DNA from: Sulfurihydrogenibium sp. YO3AOP1
GTDB taxonomy: Bacteria > Aquificota > Aquificia > Aquificales > Hydrogenothermaceae
NCBI RefSeq assembly: GCF_000020325.1
Contig: NC_010730.1
Coordinates: forward strand, 1,774,443-1,838,442
DNA: 64,000 bases
Direction: 5' to 3'
Each line of letters opens with the position of its first letter. Within the stretch, counting starts at the first letter, position 1. The translations under genes were made by a program, and so were the position numbers. The notes beneath the pieces were generated by a model. The model was not told the origin of the DNA. It searched no databases and saw only the letters and a program-made list of their open reading frames with translations. Positions 44,023-53,276 of this stretch are shown piece after piece.

Positions 44023-45070
44023 AGTATTTGTGATTTACTATCATAAAATCCTGCCAAGATTTGGATTTGATGTTTTTTATAAAACCTTTGATTTGGAGAT
44101 GAAAATTTTAAAAAGCTTTTATAACGTTGTAAGTCTTGATGAAGTTGAGCAATATATAAAAGAAGATAAGAGACCAAACAAGCCCACTGTTGCAATAACC
44201 TTTGATGACGGCTATGTAGATAACTTTGTATACGCTTATCCAATTTTAAAAAAATACAATCTTAAAGCAACAATATTTCCTATAGCATCAAGAATTCTCC
44301 AGAAAGATTTTGTACGACCAACCCTTTTTGATTATTGGCAAGGAAAAGTGTCATTTAAAGAATTACACCAGCCAAAAACGATGGCACAAGCTAATTTAGA
44401 GTATTTAAAACACGGCGTCAAAGACACAAAAGATTGGGATTTTTTAACAGTGGCAGAACTAAACAAGATGAAAGATGTGTTTGATGTTGGCGGTCATGCA
44501 TACCTTCATTCAAGGGTTTTTTATGATGAAGAAATAATTGATTTTTATGATGGTAAAAATGGACATTGGAGTTTTTATTATGCCTATGGAGAAGAACCAA
44601 AAATTGGCTTCCCTATCCTAAAATCTCAAAACAACCTTGCAGTTGAAAGGTCTTATATAAAAAAAGAAGTAAAAGATTATGTAAAAAGTTTAGATGAAAG
44701 TTATTTTAAACAAAAAGATTGGAAAATTAGATTAAAAAAAGAATTGTTAAAAAAGTTTGATAAAATTGTAGATAAAGAGCCAATGCAAGAGAGAAAAGAA
44801 AGAGTGATAAAAGAATTACAAGAGTCTAAATCTATGCTTGAAAGCATGATAAATCAAAAAATTAGACATTTTGCCTATCCATTTGGACATTATGACGATT
44901 TACTTGTAGAGTTAGTCGGATTATTTTTTGAAACTGCATTTACAACAGAAAAGGATGTGATAAAGTCAAAAACAAATTTACATAAAATTCCACGTTTTGG
45001 CATTCCAAAAGACATTTCAAGTTTCATAGCAGTACTTGGAAAAGCTAAGATAAAAGGAGCTAAATCATGA
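44015..45070 (+). CDS. Polysaccharide deacetylase family protein (NodB-like)
   Basis: Carbohydrate esterase 4 type protein, 351 aa. The motif TFDDGYVDNF (about 65-74) carries the catalytic and metal-binding Asp. The metal-binding HxxxH is plausibly in GGHAYLHSR (about 158-166), and the later FAYPFGHYDD (about 285-294) fits motif 3. A charged insertion between them (about 215-270) is larger than usual. Together with the flanking transferase and dehydrogenase it suggests synthesis or modification of a surface polysaccharide. It overlaps the next gene by 4 bases. Confidence 0.87.
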   Translation: MAEVFVIYYHKILPRFGFDVFYKTFDLEMKILKSFYNVVSLDEVEQYIKEDKRPNKPTVAITFDDGYVDNFVYAYPILKKYNLKATIFPIASRILQKDFVRPTLFDYWQGKVSFKELHQPKTMAQANLEYLKHGVKDTKDWDFLTVAELNKMKDVFDVGGHAYLHSRVFYDEEIIDFYDGKNGHWSFYYAYGEEPKIGFPILKSQNNLAVERSYIKKEVKDYVKSLDESYFKQKDWKIRLKKELLKKFDKIVDKEPMQERKERVIKELQESKSMLESMINQKIRHFAYPFGHYDDLLVELVGLFFETAFTTEKDVIKSKTNLHKIPRFGIPKDISSFIAVLGKAKIKGAKS

Positions 45071-46380
45071 GAGTAGAGGATTTTTTAAAAAACGGTAAAG
45101 AAAAAATAGCAATTGTTGGATTAGGATACGTAGGACTTCCTTTGGCTGTTTTATTTGATACAAAGTTTAATGTTATCGGCTTTGATATTAATCCAGCAAG
45201 AATAAAAGAGTTAAAACAAGGTTTTGACAGGACAAAAGAAGTTGAAAAAGAAAAACTTTTAAACTGTCAGATAGAATTTACTGACAATCCTGAAAAGCTA
45301 AAAGAAGCAAGAGTTATTATCATCACAGTTCCAACGCCTGTTGACAAGCACAATATACCAGATTTAAGACCAATCATATCAGCAACTAAAACAGTAGGAA
45401 AGTATTTGAAAAAAGGCTCTATAGTAGTATATGAATCTACTGTTTATCCAGGCTTAACAGAAGAAGAATGCGTTCCTATTTTACAGCAGGAAAGTGGTTT
45501 GAAATGGAAAGAAGATTTTAACGTTGGATACTCGCCAGAAAGGGTTAATCCGGGGGATAAAAATCACACGATAGATAAAATCATAAAAGTAGTTGCGGGG
45601 GATACACCAAAAATTACCGAATTTTTAGCACAACTTTATGGAAGTGTCATAACAGCAGGAATTCACAGAGCACCTAATATAAAAACAGCAGAAGCTGCAA
45701 AAGTTATAGAAAACACTCAAAGAGATTTAAACATTGCATTAATGAACGAGCTTTCTATAATCTTTAACAAAATAGGGATTGATACAAAAGAAGTTTTAGA
45801 AGCAGCAGGGACAAAGTGGAACTTTTTAAAATTTGAGCCAGGACTTGTAGGTGGTCATTGTATTGGAGTAGACCCATACTATCTAACCTTCAAAGCACAA
45901 GCAATTGGCTACCATCCGGAAGTTATACTTGCAGGAAGAAGAATTAATGACTACATGGGAAAATACGTTGCAGAAAACACAGTAAAAAAACTAATCAAAG
46001 CAGGAAAACAGATAAAAGGAAGTAAAGTCCTTATTCTTGGTCTTACGTTTAAAGAAAACATCTCTGATATAAGAAATACAAAAGTTATAGATGTAGTCAA
46101 TGAACTAAAAGACTTTGGAATCAACGTTTATGTTTATGACCCATACGCCTACCCAGAGGAAGTAAAGCATGAGTATGGAATAGATTTACTTGAAGATATT
46201 AACTCTCAAAAACCCTACGACGCTGTAATAGTTGCAGTCAGACACAATGTTTTTATGCAAGAAAAAGACCTTAGCTTTTACAAAAACTTGATGAATTCTA
46301 ATCCTGTACTTATAGACATAAAAGGCATATACGATAAAGAAAAAGCCATCAAAAACGGATTTTTGTATTGGAGATTGTGA
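45067..46380 (+). CDS. UDP-sugar 6-dehydrogenase (TviB/WecC type)
   Basis: NAD-dependent four-electron dehydrogenase that makes UDP-uronic acids, 437 aa. The Rossmann motif GLGYVGLPLAVLF is at 18-30. VPTPVD is near 92, the substrate Lys/Asn region KVIENTQRDLNIALMNELS near 217-235, and the catalytic Cys in GGHCIGVDPYYL near 263-274. The C-terminal domain ILGLTFKENISDIRNTK follows. It resembles the Vi-antigen TviB / UDP-N-acetyl-hexosamine dehydrogenase branch rather than UDP-glucose dehydrogenase. The final gene of the aroC-led cluster. Confidence 0.9.
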   Translation: MRVEDFLKNGKEKIAIVGLGYVGLPLAVLFDTKFNVIGFDINPARIKELKQGFDRTKEVEKEKLLNCQIEFTDNPEKLKEARVIIITVPTPVDKHNIPDLRPIISATKTVGKYLKKGSIVVYESTVYPGLTEEECVPILQQESGLKWKEDFNVGYSPERVNPGDKNHTIDKIIKVVAGDTPKITEFLAQLYGSVITAGIHRAPNIKTAEAAKVIENTQRDLNIALMNELSIIFNKIGIDTKEVLEAAGTKWNFLKFEPGLVGGHCIGVDPYYLTFKAQAIGYHPEVILAGRRINDYMGKYVAENTVKKLIKAGKQIKGSKVLILGLTFKENISDIRNTKVIDVVNELKDFGINVYVYDPYAYPEEVKHEYGIDLLEDINSQKPYDAVIVAVRHNVFMQEKDLSFYKNLMNSNPVLIDIKGIYDKEKAIKNGFLYWRL

Positions 46381-46390
46381 AGAAATTAGG

Positions 46391-46504
46391 AGACTGTTCC
46401 AAAAACCAATAGTGTTATTCTGAAGCCGTGTGAAGAATCTCGTATTTTTCTTTTCAAGTCAAAAAATCAAAAAGGAGATCCTTCGGACTTACGTCCTCAG
46501 GATG
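46391..46504 (+). repeat. Left part of a MITE-like repeat split by an IS110 remnant
   Basis: It begins AGACTGTTCCAAAAACC, the IS4-type end. It contains a hairpin unit of the ATTCT type (46417-46438), the linker TTTTCTTTTCAAGTCAAAAA and the start of a second unit (ATCCT-TC-GGACTTACGTCC-TC-AGGATG). The IS110 copy interrupts it at GGATG (46504). The far side resumes ATGACAAAG at 47495. Confidence 0.7.
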
Positions 46505-46545
46505 TTCTATGTTAAATGTCAAGTGCAAAAATTTTCATCAAATGG

Positions 46546-46728
46546 TCATTTATTCTTTAATACACCATATGCCTGCCTTAATAACTTATGTGCTACAGCT
46601 ACTAATGCTAACTTTTTAGCCTTACCTTTACTTACTAATCTTTCGTATAATTCTCTACAGTATTTGTTAAACCTTATTGCTGATAATGCTGCCATGTATA
46701 ATATCTTTCTTGCATATGGATTTCCCAT
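46546..46728 (-). pseudogene. C-terminal fragment of IS110-family transposase
   Basis: Sixty codons beginning MGNPYARKILYMAALSAIRFNKYCRELYERLVSKGKAKKLALVAVAHKLLRQAYGVL, identical to the last part of the transposase at 40581-41566 except for the final residues. It has no N-terminal catalytic domain and is a dead remnant. Confidence 0.85.
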
Positions 46729-46737
46729 CTTCTTTAT

Positions 46738-47357
46738 GGGAGTTAAAATTTAAAATAATGTTGTGTCTAAATAAAATTATAAGGAGGAGTAGTAATGGAT
46801 AAGAAAGAATACTTTGAAAAAATATTAGACAGATCAACTGAAGAATTAGTAAAAGAACTTTTCCCAAACGGTATAACAACTCAAGAAAAGATAGGTATAA
46901 GAAAGCTTTTAGAATCTGTTGTAGAACTGGTCATGAACCAAGAAAGAAATTTCTTCCTTGAAAATGATGAAGATAACAAAGCAAATGGATACTACGAAAG
47001 AAACCTAAATACTGGTTCTTTCAAGCTTAACATAATGCAAACCATCGGCTATGTTTAGTTCATTTACAAAAGAATGTTAGAAATATGTTTTTTAAAATAT
47101 CCAGAAAGTCTAAGAAAGCACATATACACAACAAATACAGTGGAAAGTGTTAATAGTATAATAGAGAAGGTAAGAATAAATTTAGGATATTTTCAATTTG
47201 TGGATATTCTTGAGATAAATCTGCTTATACAAAGAGATAATTTAAAGAATAGAAAATGGAAAAAGCCTATACCTGCTTTTAAAGGAGCTTCTTATGAAAT
47301 TCTACAATTGTTTAATAAAAAGTTTTCGATCCAGACACAAAATTATTGACAAGTCTC
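46738..47357 (+). mobile_element. Deleted IS256-family copy (MITE-like derivative)
   Basis: It has the same left end (GGGAGTTAAAAT) and right end (GACAAGTCTC) as the complete copy at 166-1462 but is only about 620 bp. The left end carries a 7-base tandem duplication (TTAAAAT twice). Both terminal repeats remain, so it could in principle be moved by the intact transposase. Confidence 0.85.
46795..47349 (+). pseudogene. IS256 transposase with two internal deletions
   Basis: The first 80 codons match the intact transposase (with one Glu missing at GITTQEKIG). The sequence then jumps at AAGCTTAACATAATG to the region of CLVHLQRNV, with a stop at 47056, and jumps again to FLKYPESLRKHIYTTNTVESVNSIIEKVRINLGYF, continuing to the normal C-terminus. 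The first two catalytic Asp residues are lost. It is non-functional. Confidence 0.92.
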
Positions 47358-47497
47358 GTCTAAAATATCCTGATCGGTCTTAAAAGACCAATGACAAGAA
47401 CTTGATCTGCCCTTCCTTTTTTCTCCCATGCCTATAATTATTATAAAATCTTATTCTCTTATAGTTTAAAAATTTTTGGTATATTTAATATACGATG

Positions 47498-47657
47498 ACA
47501 AAGAAAGTGAAAAGGTGAGAAGTTAGAAGTAAAGTATTGTTATTCTAAAGCCGAGCGGATAATATCCTACTGTTATTGAATTTTTCACCCGACTTGTATA
47601 GAATTTTTTATATCATATAGAGTAAATTTAACAAAACAGTTTAAAAGGAACCAATAA
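47498..47657. repeat. Spacer right of the nested elements
   Basis: No gene. It contains the sequence GAAAGTGAAAAGGTGAGAAG, a GTGAGAA-type tract, and a decayed hairpin trace (GTTATTCTAAAGCCGAGCGG, about 47540). No opposite MITE end was found, so the right half of the split MITE has eroded. AAAAGGAACC before 47658 is the likely ribosome site of the next gene. Confidence 0.5.
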
Positions 47658-48041
47658 ATGAAAAAATGGTTAATCATATTAATTTTGATAGCGATAGGCT
47701 ATTATGTCTCTCAAAACGTTAGAAAATGGCAAGAAAAATATCATTCGGTTGTTTTTGAAGAAAGTAATAATAAATCAAATGAAGAAAATCCTTCAATTAC
47801 ATACAAAACTTCTATAGACAAGCTTAAATCATTAAAAGAAGAAGACAAAAACCAATCTGAAACTTCTAATGTAAATGAAGAAAAACCAAAGGATAAAGAC
47901 AAAGAAGCAGAGAAAAAAGCAGAAGAGGAAATTAAAAAATTAGTTGGAGTTCAGCCACCTAAAAAAGAAGAATCCTTTATTGAAAAAGTAGAAAATTTTA
48001 TTAAAATGATTAAAGAAAAGATTGTTGGAGGAAATCAATGA
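47658..48041 (+). CDS. Small membrane-anchored protein of unknown function
   Basis: A 127-aa protein with one N-terminal membrane helix ([21 protein letters not shown]) followed by a low-complexity, highly charged Glu/Lys stretch (about 45-100) and an amphipathic C-terminus ([21 protein letters not shown]). It was probably retained as a single-pass protein with a periplasmic or cytoplasmic charged stalk. It overlaps ribBA by 4 bases. I do not recognise the family. Confidence 0.6.
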   Translation: MKKWLIILILIAIGYYVSQNVRKWQEKYHSVVFEESNNKSNEENPSITYKTSIDKLKSLKEEDKNQSETSNVNEEKPKDKDKEAEKKAEEEIKKLVGVQPPKKEESFIEKVENFIKMIKEKIVGGNQ

Positions 48042-49279
48042 CGGATTTTAAATTTAACACGATAGATGAAGCCATAGAAGATATTTTAAACGGAAAAATG
48101 GTTATTGTTGTAGATGACCCAGACAGGGAAAATGAAGGAGACCTTGTTTGTGCAGCAGAAAAAGTAACGCCAGAAATCATAAATTTTATGGCAAAAGAAG
48201 GTAGAGGATTAATCTGCTTATCTATGCTGCCAGAAAGACTCAAAGAGCTTGATATCCAACTAATGACAACCAACAACACAGACCCAAAGGGAACTGCTTT
48301 TTGTGTATCTATTGATGCACATCCAAAATATGGAATAACAACAGGTATATCTGCTTATGAAAGAGCAACTACGGTAAAATTAGCAGTTAGCCCGGAAGCT
48401 AAACCACAGGATTTTGTAAGACCGGGACACGTATTCCCGTTAATGGCTAAAAAAGGTGGGGTATTAGAAAGAACGGGACACACAGAAGCTTCTGTTGACC
48501 TTGCAAGACTTGCAGGTTTATATCCTGCTGGCGTTATATGTGAAATTATGAAAGAAGATGGTACAATGGCAAGACTTCCTGATTTGATGGAGTTTGCAAA
48601 AAAACACAATCTTAAAATCATTACAATTGCAGACTTAGTTAAATACAGACTGAAAAAAGAAAAGCTTGTTTCAAGAGAAGCAGAGGCATTCTTACCTACA
48701 AAGTATGGTGTATTTAAGATATATGGTTACAAAAGTTTAGTTGATAATACTGAGCATGTAGCACTTGTGATGGGAGAAATAAGAGAAGATGAGTCTGTTC
48801 TTGTAAGAGTTCATTCAGAATGTTTGACAGGTGATATATTTGGTTCTTTAAGATGTGATTGTCAAAATCAATTACACTTAGCACTTAAAAAGATAGCTGA
48901 AGAAGGTAAAGGTGTTTTAGTATACATGAGAGGACATGAAGGAAGAGGAATTGGAATTATTAATAAATTAAAAGCATACAGGCTTCAAGATGAAGGTTAT
49001 GATACAGTTGAAGCAAATCATAAACTTGGATTTAATGCAGATTTAAGAGATTTTGGAACAGGTGCACAAATTCTATTAGACCTTGGAGTTAAAAAAATGA
49101 GACTTATGACAAATAATCCAAGAAAGATAGTAGCTTTAGAAGGCTTTGGACTTGAAATCGTTGAAAGGGTACCTATTGTTACACAAACAAATCCACATAA
49201 TGAAAAGTATATAAAAGCTAAAAAAGATAAACTCGGACATATGATAGAAGGATTGGAAGACTTAAAATGCGATATTTAA
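48038..49279 (+). CDS. ribBA: Bifunctional riboflavin protein RibBA
   Basis: Fusion of 3,4-dihydroxy-2-butanone-4-phosphate synthase (about 1-205) and GTP cyclohydrolase II (about 206-413), the two entry reactions of riboflavin synthesis. RibB motifs are [12 protein letters not shown] near 26-37, GRGLICL near 56 and RPGHVFPL...[17 protein letters not shown] near 128-168. The RibA zinc ligands are in [17 protein letters not shown] near 259-275, and [10 protein letters not shown] is near 298-307. At 413 aa it is standard. The upstream start overlaps the small membrane protein gene. Confidence 0.97.
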   Translation: MTDFKFNTIDEAIEDILNGKMVIVVDDPDRENEGDLVCAAEKVTPEIINFMAKEGRGLICLSMLPERLKELDIQLMTTNNTDPKGTAFCVSIDAHPKYGITTGISAYERATTVKLAVSPEAKPQDFVRPGHVFPLMAKKGGVLERTGHTEASVDLARLAGLYPAGVICEIMKEDGTMARLPDLMEFAKKHNLKIITIADLVKYRLKKEKLVSREAEAFLPTKYGVFKIYGYKSLVDNTEHVALVMGEIREDESVLVRVHSECLTGDIFGSLRCDCQNQLHLALKKIAEEGKGVLVYMRGHEGRGIGIINKLKAYRLQDEGYDTVEANHKLGFNADLRDFGTGAQILLDLGVKKMRLMTNNPRKIVALEGFGLEIVERVPIVTQTNPHNEKYIKAKKDKLGHMIEGLEDLKCDI

Positions 49280-50184
49280 GCTATCTGGCATTTTTGCTGA
49301 TGTATCTATTTTTAACCTCCTGTGAAAAAGGTTTAGAGCTTTTTCAGGAGAAAGATTTACTTGAAAGACCAACTTCAAAAAGATGCGCAGAATGTCATGA
49401 GAATATATACAATCAGTTTAAAGAATCAAGGCATGCAATGTCTTGGATAAGTCCAGAATTTAAAAGAGGAAGTGAAAATTACTCAAAAGAAAAATGTCTT
49501 TCATGTCATGCACCTTATGAGATAACCATTAATGAAAAACCAAAGCTTAGAGATGCACACAGAGAAGATGGAGTTAACTGTGTAGCCTGTCACTTTAAAG
49601 ATTCTACAAAAAGTATGCATGGACCTTACGATGTATTTTCTCCACCCCATCCGTCAACACAAGATTTAATATATACAAAAGCAGAAGTATGCTCAGGATG
49701 CCATCAAGAAACATACAAACAATGGAAAATGGTCAGCACAGATAAAAACTGTCAACAGTGTCATATGCCTGCCGAAAAAGGAAGCTTGATTCAAAAATTT
49801 CCATTTACATACATGCACCTACCAAAGGAAGTTCATCATCACGGATTTATAGTTCCAAAATCAAAACAAGAATTTTTTGAAGTAAAGGCAGAAAAAACAG
49901 ATAAGACACTAAAACTCACAATCTTAAATAAAAAAGTTCCCCATAATGTACCAACAGCAGATAACGGAAAGCCTAAATACTACGCTGATGTGACCTTTTT
50001 TAAAGACGGAAAAGAAGTTTATTCTGACAGCATAACAGTTCTTCCAAATGATCCGTTCGTAAATGGTAAAGAAAAAGTTTTAGAATTTAACTCAGTAGCA
50101 GATTTTGACAAAGTTAGAGTAGTTTTAAGCAGAAAATTATCTTGGCAGGAAAAACCAGAAAAAATAGCATCTTATGACTTTTAG
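49267..50184 (+). CDS. Pentaheme c-type cytochrome lipoprotein
   Basis: Exported multiheme cytochrome, 305 aa. The signal peptide ends in a lipobox (LFLTSCEKG, Cys about 19). Five CxxCH heme sites follow: CAECH (about 40), CLSCH (about 79), CVACH (about 106), CSGCH (about 139) and CQQCH (about 160). The C-terminal ~110 residues are heme-free and beta-rich ([37 protein letters not shown]). It resembles the cytochrome c554 / octaheme family in heme spacing. Likely an electron-transfer protein of the outer or inner membrane periplasmic face. It overlaps ribBA by 13 bases. Confidence 0.88.
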   Translation: MRYLSYLAFLLMYLFLTSCEKGLELFQEKDLLERPTSKRCAECHENIYNQFKESRHAMSWISPEFKRGSENYSKEKCLSCHAPYEITINEKPKLRDAHREDGVNCVACHFKDSTKSMHGPYDVFSPPHPSTQDLIYTKAEVCSGCHQETYKQWKMVSTDKNCQQCHMPAEKGSLIQKFPFTYMHLPKEVHHHGFIVPKSKQEFFEVKAEKTDKTLKLTILNKKVPHNVPTADNGKPKYYADVTFFKDGKEVYSDSITVLPNDPFVNGKEKVLEFNSVADFDKVRVVLSRKLSWQEKPEKIASYDF

Positions 50185-50590
50185 ACCATTAAACCCAAAC
50201 GAGAAAGAAATAATAAAAAGTTTCTTAAAAGATATCTTTGAAAGAGATTTTGATGATTCTTTTTTTAGCGAAAACAACAATCCAACAGTTTTAGAAATAA
50301 ATGGTCAAATCATAGGATTTTTAAGCTACTTTTATATTTTAGATGAAGCAGAGCTTTTTCTAATAGCTGTCAAAAAAGAGTTTCAAGGTTTAGGATATGG
50401 TAAAATTTTGTTAGAGTATCTTTTGAATAAGCTAAAAGAGAATAACGTAAAGGTTTGCTACTTAGAAGTTTCTTTAAAAAATTCAAGAGCAATCAATCTA
50501 TACAAAAAGCTTGGTTTTTATGAATATGGTTATAGAGAAAAGTATTATTCAAGCTTAGACGATGCAATTTTGATGAAAAAGGAGCTATAA
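50174..50590 (+). CDS. GNAT-family N-acetyltransferase (RimI-like)
   Basis: A 138-aa acetyl-CoA-dependent acetyltransferase. The CoA-binding motif VKKEFQGLGYGKILLEYLLNKLKE (about 72-95) and the following LEVSLKNSRAINLYKKLGFYEYGYREKYY are typical of RimI-type enzymes that acetylate protein N-termini. The substrate cannot be told. It overlaps the cytochrome gene by 11 bases and ends directly before hpt. Confidence 0.85.
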   Translation: MTFRPLNPNEKEIIKSFLKDIFERDFDDSFFSENNNPTVLEINGQIIGFLSYFYILDEAELFLIAVKKEFQGLGYGKILLEYLLNKLKENNVKVCYLEVSLKNSRAINLYKKLGFYEYGYREKYYSSLDDAILMKKEL

Positions 50591-51118
50591 ATGGAGATAA
50601 GAGGAAGAAAATTAGAACTTTTAATACCGGAAGATAAAATTCAAGAAAAAGTCAAAGAACTTGCAAAAGCTGTAAGTAGAGAATTCAATGGCGAAGAGCT
50701 TTATGTTATAGGCATTTTAAAAGGTTCATTTATGTTTTTTGCTGATTTGGTAAGAAATTTGGAAGGAAAAATTTTTATTGATTTTATGCAGGTATCTTCC
50801 TATAAAACAGAGATGGAAAGTTTTGGAGAGGTTATCTTTATAAAAGATATGTCTGTTGACATTAAAGATAAAAACGTATTGATTGTAGACGACATTATAG
50901 ATACAGGAAGAACTTTAAAAGCTTTAGTTGAAGCATTATCTTTAAGAGAGCCAAAAAAATTAAAAACATGTGTGCTTTTAGATAAAAGAGAAAGAAGAGA
51001 AGTGGATTATAATGCTAATTTTTACGGGTTTGAAATTCCGGATAAATTTGTGGTTGGATATGGACTTGATTGGGCGGAAGAAGGAAGAAACTTAAAAGAA
51101 ATTTATGCGGTAGTTTGA
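50591..51118 (+). CDS. hpt: Hypoxanthine phosphoribosyltransferase
   Basis: Purine salvage enzyme, 175 aa. The PRPP-binding motif VLIVDDIIDTGRTLKALVE is near 97-115. The flexible-loop segment FIDFMQVSSYKTEME is near 62-76 and the base-recognition Lys/Asp region KFVVGYGLDWAEEGRNLKEIYAV closes the protein. It complements de novo purS-purQ in this window. Confidence 0.95.
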   Translation: MEIRGRKLELLIPEDKIQEKVKELAKAVSREFNGEELYVIGILKGSFMFFADLVRNLEGKIFIDFMQVSSYKTEMESFGEVIFIKDMSVDIKDKNVLIVDDIIDTGRTLKALVEALSLREPKKLKTCVLLDKRERREVDYNANFYGFEIPDKFVVGYGLDWAEEGRNLKEIYAVV

Positions 51119-51128
51119 GGAATTTTAT

Positions 51129-51752
51129 ATGGGGAAAAAATTATTTGAAGGTATATACAAGTTTAAAAATCAAGATTTTGAAAAATACAAAGATATATTT
51201 GAAAAACTTAAGGATAAACAAAATCCACATACCTTATTTATTGGATGTTCAGATTCTAGAATAATTCCAGATTTAATAATAAAAACTATGCCCGGCGAGC
51301 TTTTTACAGTTAGAAATATAGCTAATATAGTACCACCGTATAGAGATACACAAGAATACGTTGCAACCACCTCTGCCATAGAGTACGCAGTTTTAGTCTT
51401 AAATGTTGAAAATATAGTAGTCTGCGGGCACTCAAACTGTGGCGGATGTTATAGTGCATTACATAAAGAAAATTTAGAAAACATTCCTCATGTTAAAAAA
51501 TGGATTGAATTGATAGAACCATCGGTCGATTATGCGAAGAAAATTTGTATAGAAAATAATGAACTTAAATTAGAGATGGCGGTTGAACAGATAAACATAG
51601 TAAATCAGATTAAAAATCTTTTGACATATCCATTTGTAAAAGAACGATTTGAAGATGGAAAATTAAACATATATGGCTGGTATTATGTTATAGATACTGG
51701 AGACATTTATAACTACGATATGGAAGATGGAACGTTTAAACTAATAACTTAG
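51129..51752 (+). CDS. Beta-class carbonic anhydrase
   Basis: Zinc enzyme, 207 aa, interconverting CO2 and bicarbonate. Zinc ligands and the Asp-Arg pair are in FIGCSDSRIIPDLI (Cys about 39, Asp 41, Arg 43) and VCGHSNCGGC (His about 100, Cys 103). The nearby RNIANIVPPYR region is conserved. It would supply bicarbonate to the carboxylases of autotrophic metabolism. GAGG is before the ATG, 10 bases after hpt. Confidence 0.93.
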   Translation: MGKKLFEGIYKFKNQDFEKYKDIFEKLKDKQNPHTLFIGCSDSRIIPDLIIKTMPGELFTVRNIANIVPPYRDTQEYVATTSAIEYAVLVLNVENIVVCGHSNCGGCYSALHKENLENIPHVKKWIELIEPSVDYAKKICIENNELKLEMAVEQINIVNQIKNLLTYPFVKERFEDGKLNIYGWYYVIDTGDIYNYDMEDGTFKLIT

Positions 51753-51764
51753 GAGAGAGAAATC

Positions 51765-52679
51765 ATGAAAATGGTAGATGTTTCTATAAAGTTTGAAACT
51801 ATTAGAGAGGCAATAGCTGAAGGGAAAATATACTTGTCTAAGGAAACAGTAGAGCTTATAAGGAATAAACAAATTCCAAAGGGAGATGTACTCACAGCTT
51901 CCATGATGGCTGGAATGATGGGGGCAAAAAAAACACCTGAGATATTACCTTTTTGCCATCCAATCATGATAGACCAAGCATTTGTAGAAGTTGAGCTTCA
52001 TGAAGATGGAGTATATGCAAAATCTTTTGTTAGATGCATAGGCAGAACCGGCGTAGAAATGGAAGCCTTAACGGCAGTTTCTGCTGCACTTTTAAATGTG
52101 TATGATATGTGTAAAGCTTTTGATAAAAATATGATTATCTCAGATATTAAACTTTTATCTAAAAAAGGCGGAAAATCTGACTATGAAGAAGACCTTTCTG
52201 GCTTAAATTGTGCGGTAATCACTTTAAGTGATTCATGTTATAAAGGTAAGGCTCAAGACAAAAGCGGAAAAACAGCAATAGATATTATCGAAAATGAATT
52301 TGGTGGCAAGGTTTTGGATTATACAATCCTTCCTGATGATAAGGAAAAATTAGTAGAAAAACTCAAATCTTTAATAGATAAAGTAGATATTATCTTTACA
52401 ACAGGCGGAACAGGATTTAGTAAAAGAGACAATGCTCCGGAAGCAACAAAAGAAGTGATAGAAAAGGAGATGATAGGCTTTTCTGAAGCTATGAGAATCG
52501 TCGGAATTAAATTTACTCCAAAATCTCTTTTGTCAAGAGCTGTTTGTGGTATAGCAGGAGACCATACCTTAATAATCAATTTACCGGGTAGCACCGGCGG
52601 AGTAAAAGATAATTTAAGAATGATTGCACCATTGTTAAAACATGCAATCAGAATGGCAAAAGGTGAAAAGAAACATTGA
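51765..52679 (+). CDS. moaCB: MoaC-MoaB fusion, molybdenum cofactor synthesis
   Basis: Two-domain protein, 304 aa. Residues 1-140 are MoaC (cyclic pyranopterin monophosphate synthase) with MVDVSIKFETIREAIAEGKIYL, PFCHPIMIDQAFVEVEL and GVEMEALTAVSAALLNVYDMCKA. Residues 150-304 are MoaB/MogA-like (molybdopterin adenylyltransferase) with LSDSCYKGKAQDKSG, FTTGGTGFSKRDNAPEAT and INLPGSTGG. The fusion is known in several bacteria and joins two steps of the pathway. GGAGAGA precedes the ATG. The stop overlaps the next start. Confidence 0.94.
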   Translation: MKMVDVSIKFETIREAIAEGKIYLSKETVELIRNKQIPKGDVLTASMMAGMMGAKKTPEILPFCHPIMIDQAFVEVELHEDGVYAKSFVRCIGRTGVEMEALTAVSAALLNVYDMCKAFDKNMIISDIKLLSKKGGKSDYEEDLSGLNCAVITLSDSCYKGKAQDKSGKTAIDIIENEFGGKVLDYTILPDDKEKLVEKLKSLIDKVDIIFTTGGTGFSKRDNAPEATKEVIEKEMIGFSEAMRIVGIKFTPKSLLSRAVCGIAGDHTLIINLPGSTGGVKDNLRMIAPLLKHAIRMAKGEKKH

Positions 52680-53254
52680 AAAATAAAGCTTTAATCGTTT
52701 TTGCTTTAATGTGGAATAAAAATAAGCAAAATTACTTAACAAAAGCCATAGATGAATTACAAAAAAATTTTGGAAGTATCATTCTTCAATCAAAAGAATT
52801 TGGCTTAGAATACTCTCATTATTATGAAAAAGAGATGGGAGAAGGTTTGATAAAGAAATTTATTCTTTTTGATGAAATAATAGACAAAGAAGACAGTGTA
52901 AAAATAAAAAAGTACTCTATGGAGTTAGAAGATAGTTTACGTGTAGACGGCAGAAGGACAGTTAACATAGACCCGGTTTACGTTGATGAATATCAAGTTG
53001 TAGCACTTAGCCATAAAGACAAGGGTTCAAGAATATATTTATCAAACGGCGTTTATGCTGAAATACAGCTACTTTACCATCATGGAAGTTTTCAGCCACT
53101 GCTATGGAGTTATTTAGATTATAAAGAAAATGCCGATTTTTTTAATGAAGTACGAAGAATTTATTTGAAAAATAAGAAAGTTAGAGAGCGAGATAGTGAG
53201 ATGCAAGATGTTAATAAAATTTATTGCTCTTCCTCGTCGTACATTACATCTTAA
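52676..53254 (+). CDS. DUF4416-family protein
   Basis: A 192-aa protein with DUF4416 hallmarks: KNFGSIILQSKEFGLEYSHYYEKEMGEGLIKKFILFDEII near 30-70, IKKYSMELEDSL...RRTVNIDPVYVDEYQVVALSHKDKGSRIYLSNGVYAEIQL near 78-135 and FQPLLWSYLDYKENADFFNEVRRIY near 142-166. Function unknown. The start is TTG 52676, inside the moaCB stop. The last ~25 residues (RERDSEMQDVNKIYCSSSSYITS) are not typical of the family and come from a GTGAGATG-type repeat that has extended the frame. Confidence 0.82.
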   Translation: MKNKALIVFALMWNKNKQNYLTKAIDELQKNFGSIILQSKEFGLEYSHYYEKEMGEGLIKKFILFDEIIDKEDSVKIKKYSMELEDSLRVDGRRTVNIDPVYVDEYQVVALSHKDKGSRIYLSNGVYAEIQLLYHHGSFQPLLWSYLDYKENADFFNEVRRIYLKNKKVRERDSEMQDVNKIYCSSSSYITS

Positions 53255-53276
53255 ATTTGTAGAAATTGCTTACATC

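Larger units (their letters stand above)
46502..47497 (-). mobile_element. IS110-family remnant, interrupted by an IS256 remnant
   Basis: The element's 3' end (46502-46737, minus strand) matches the C-terminal 235 bases of the 40318-41583 copy, and its 5' end (47358-47494) matches that copy's first ~135 bases. The middle ~900 bases, including the donor-loop region and most of the transposase, are missing and replaced by an IS256 remnant. The target guide loop survives. Minus-strand LTG-like TTGTCAT (47391-47397) matches its left flank, and TCAGGAT (47367-47373) is complementary to its right flank ATCCTGA. Confidence 0.85.

Noticed and set aside
43713..44243. 176-codon open frame antisense to the glycosyltransferase and deacetylase genes
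   Set aside because: Composition and overlap show it is a shadow of two well-supported genes.
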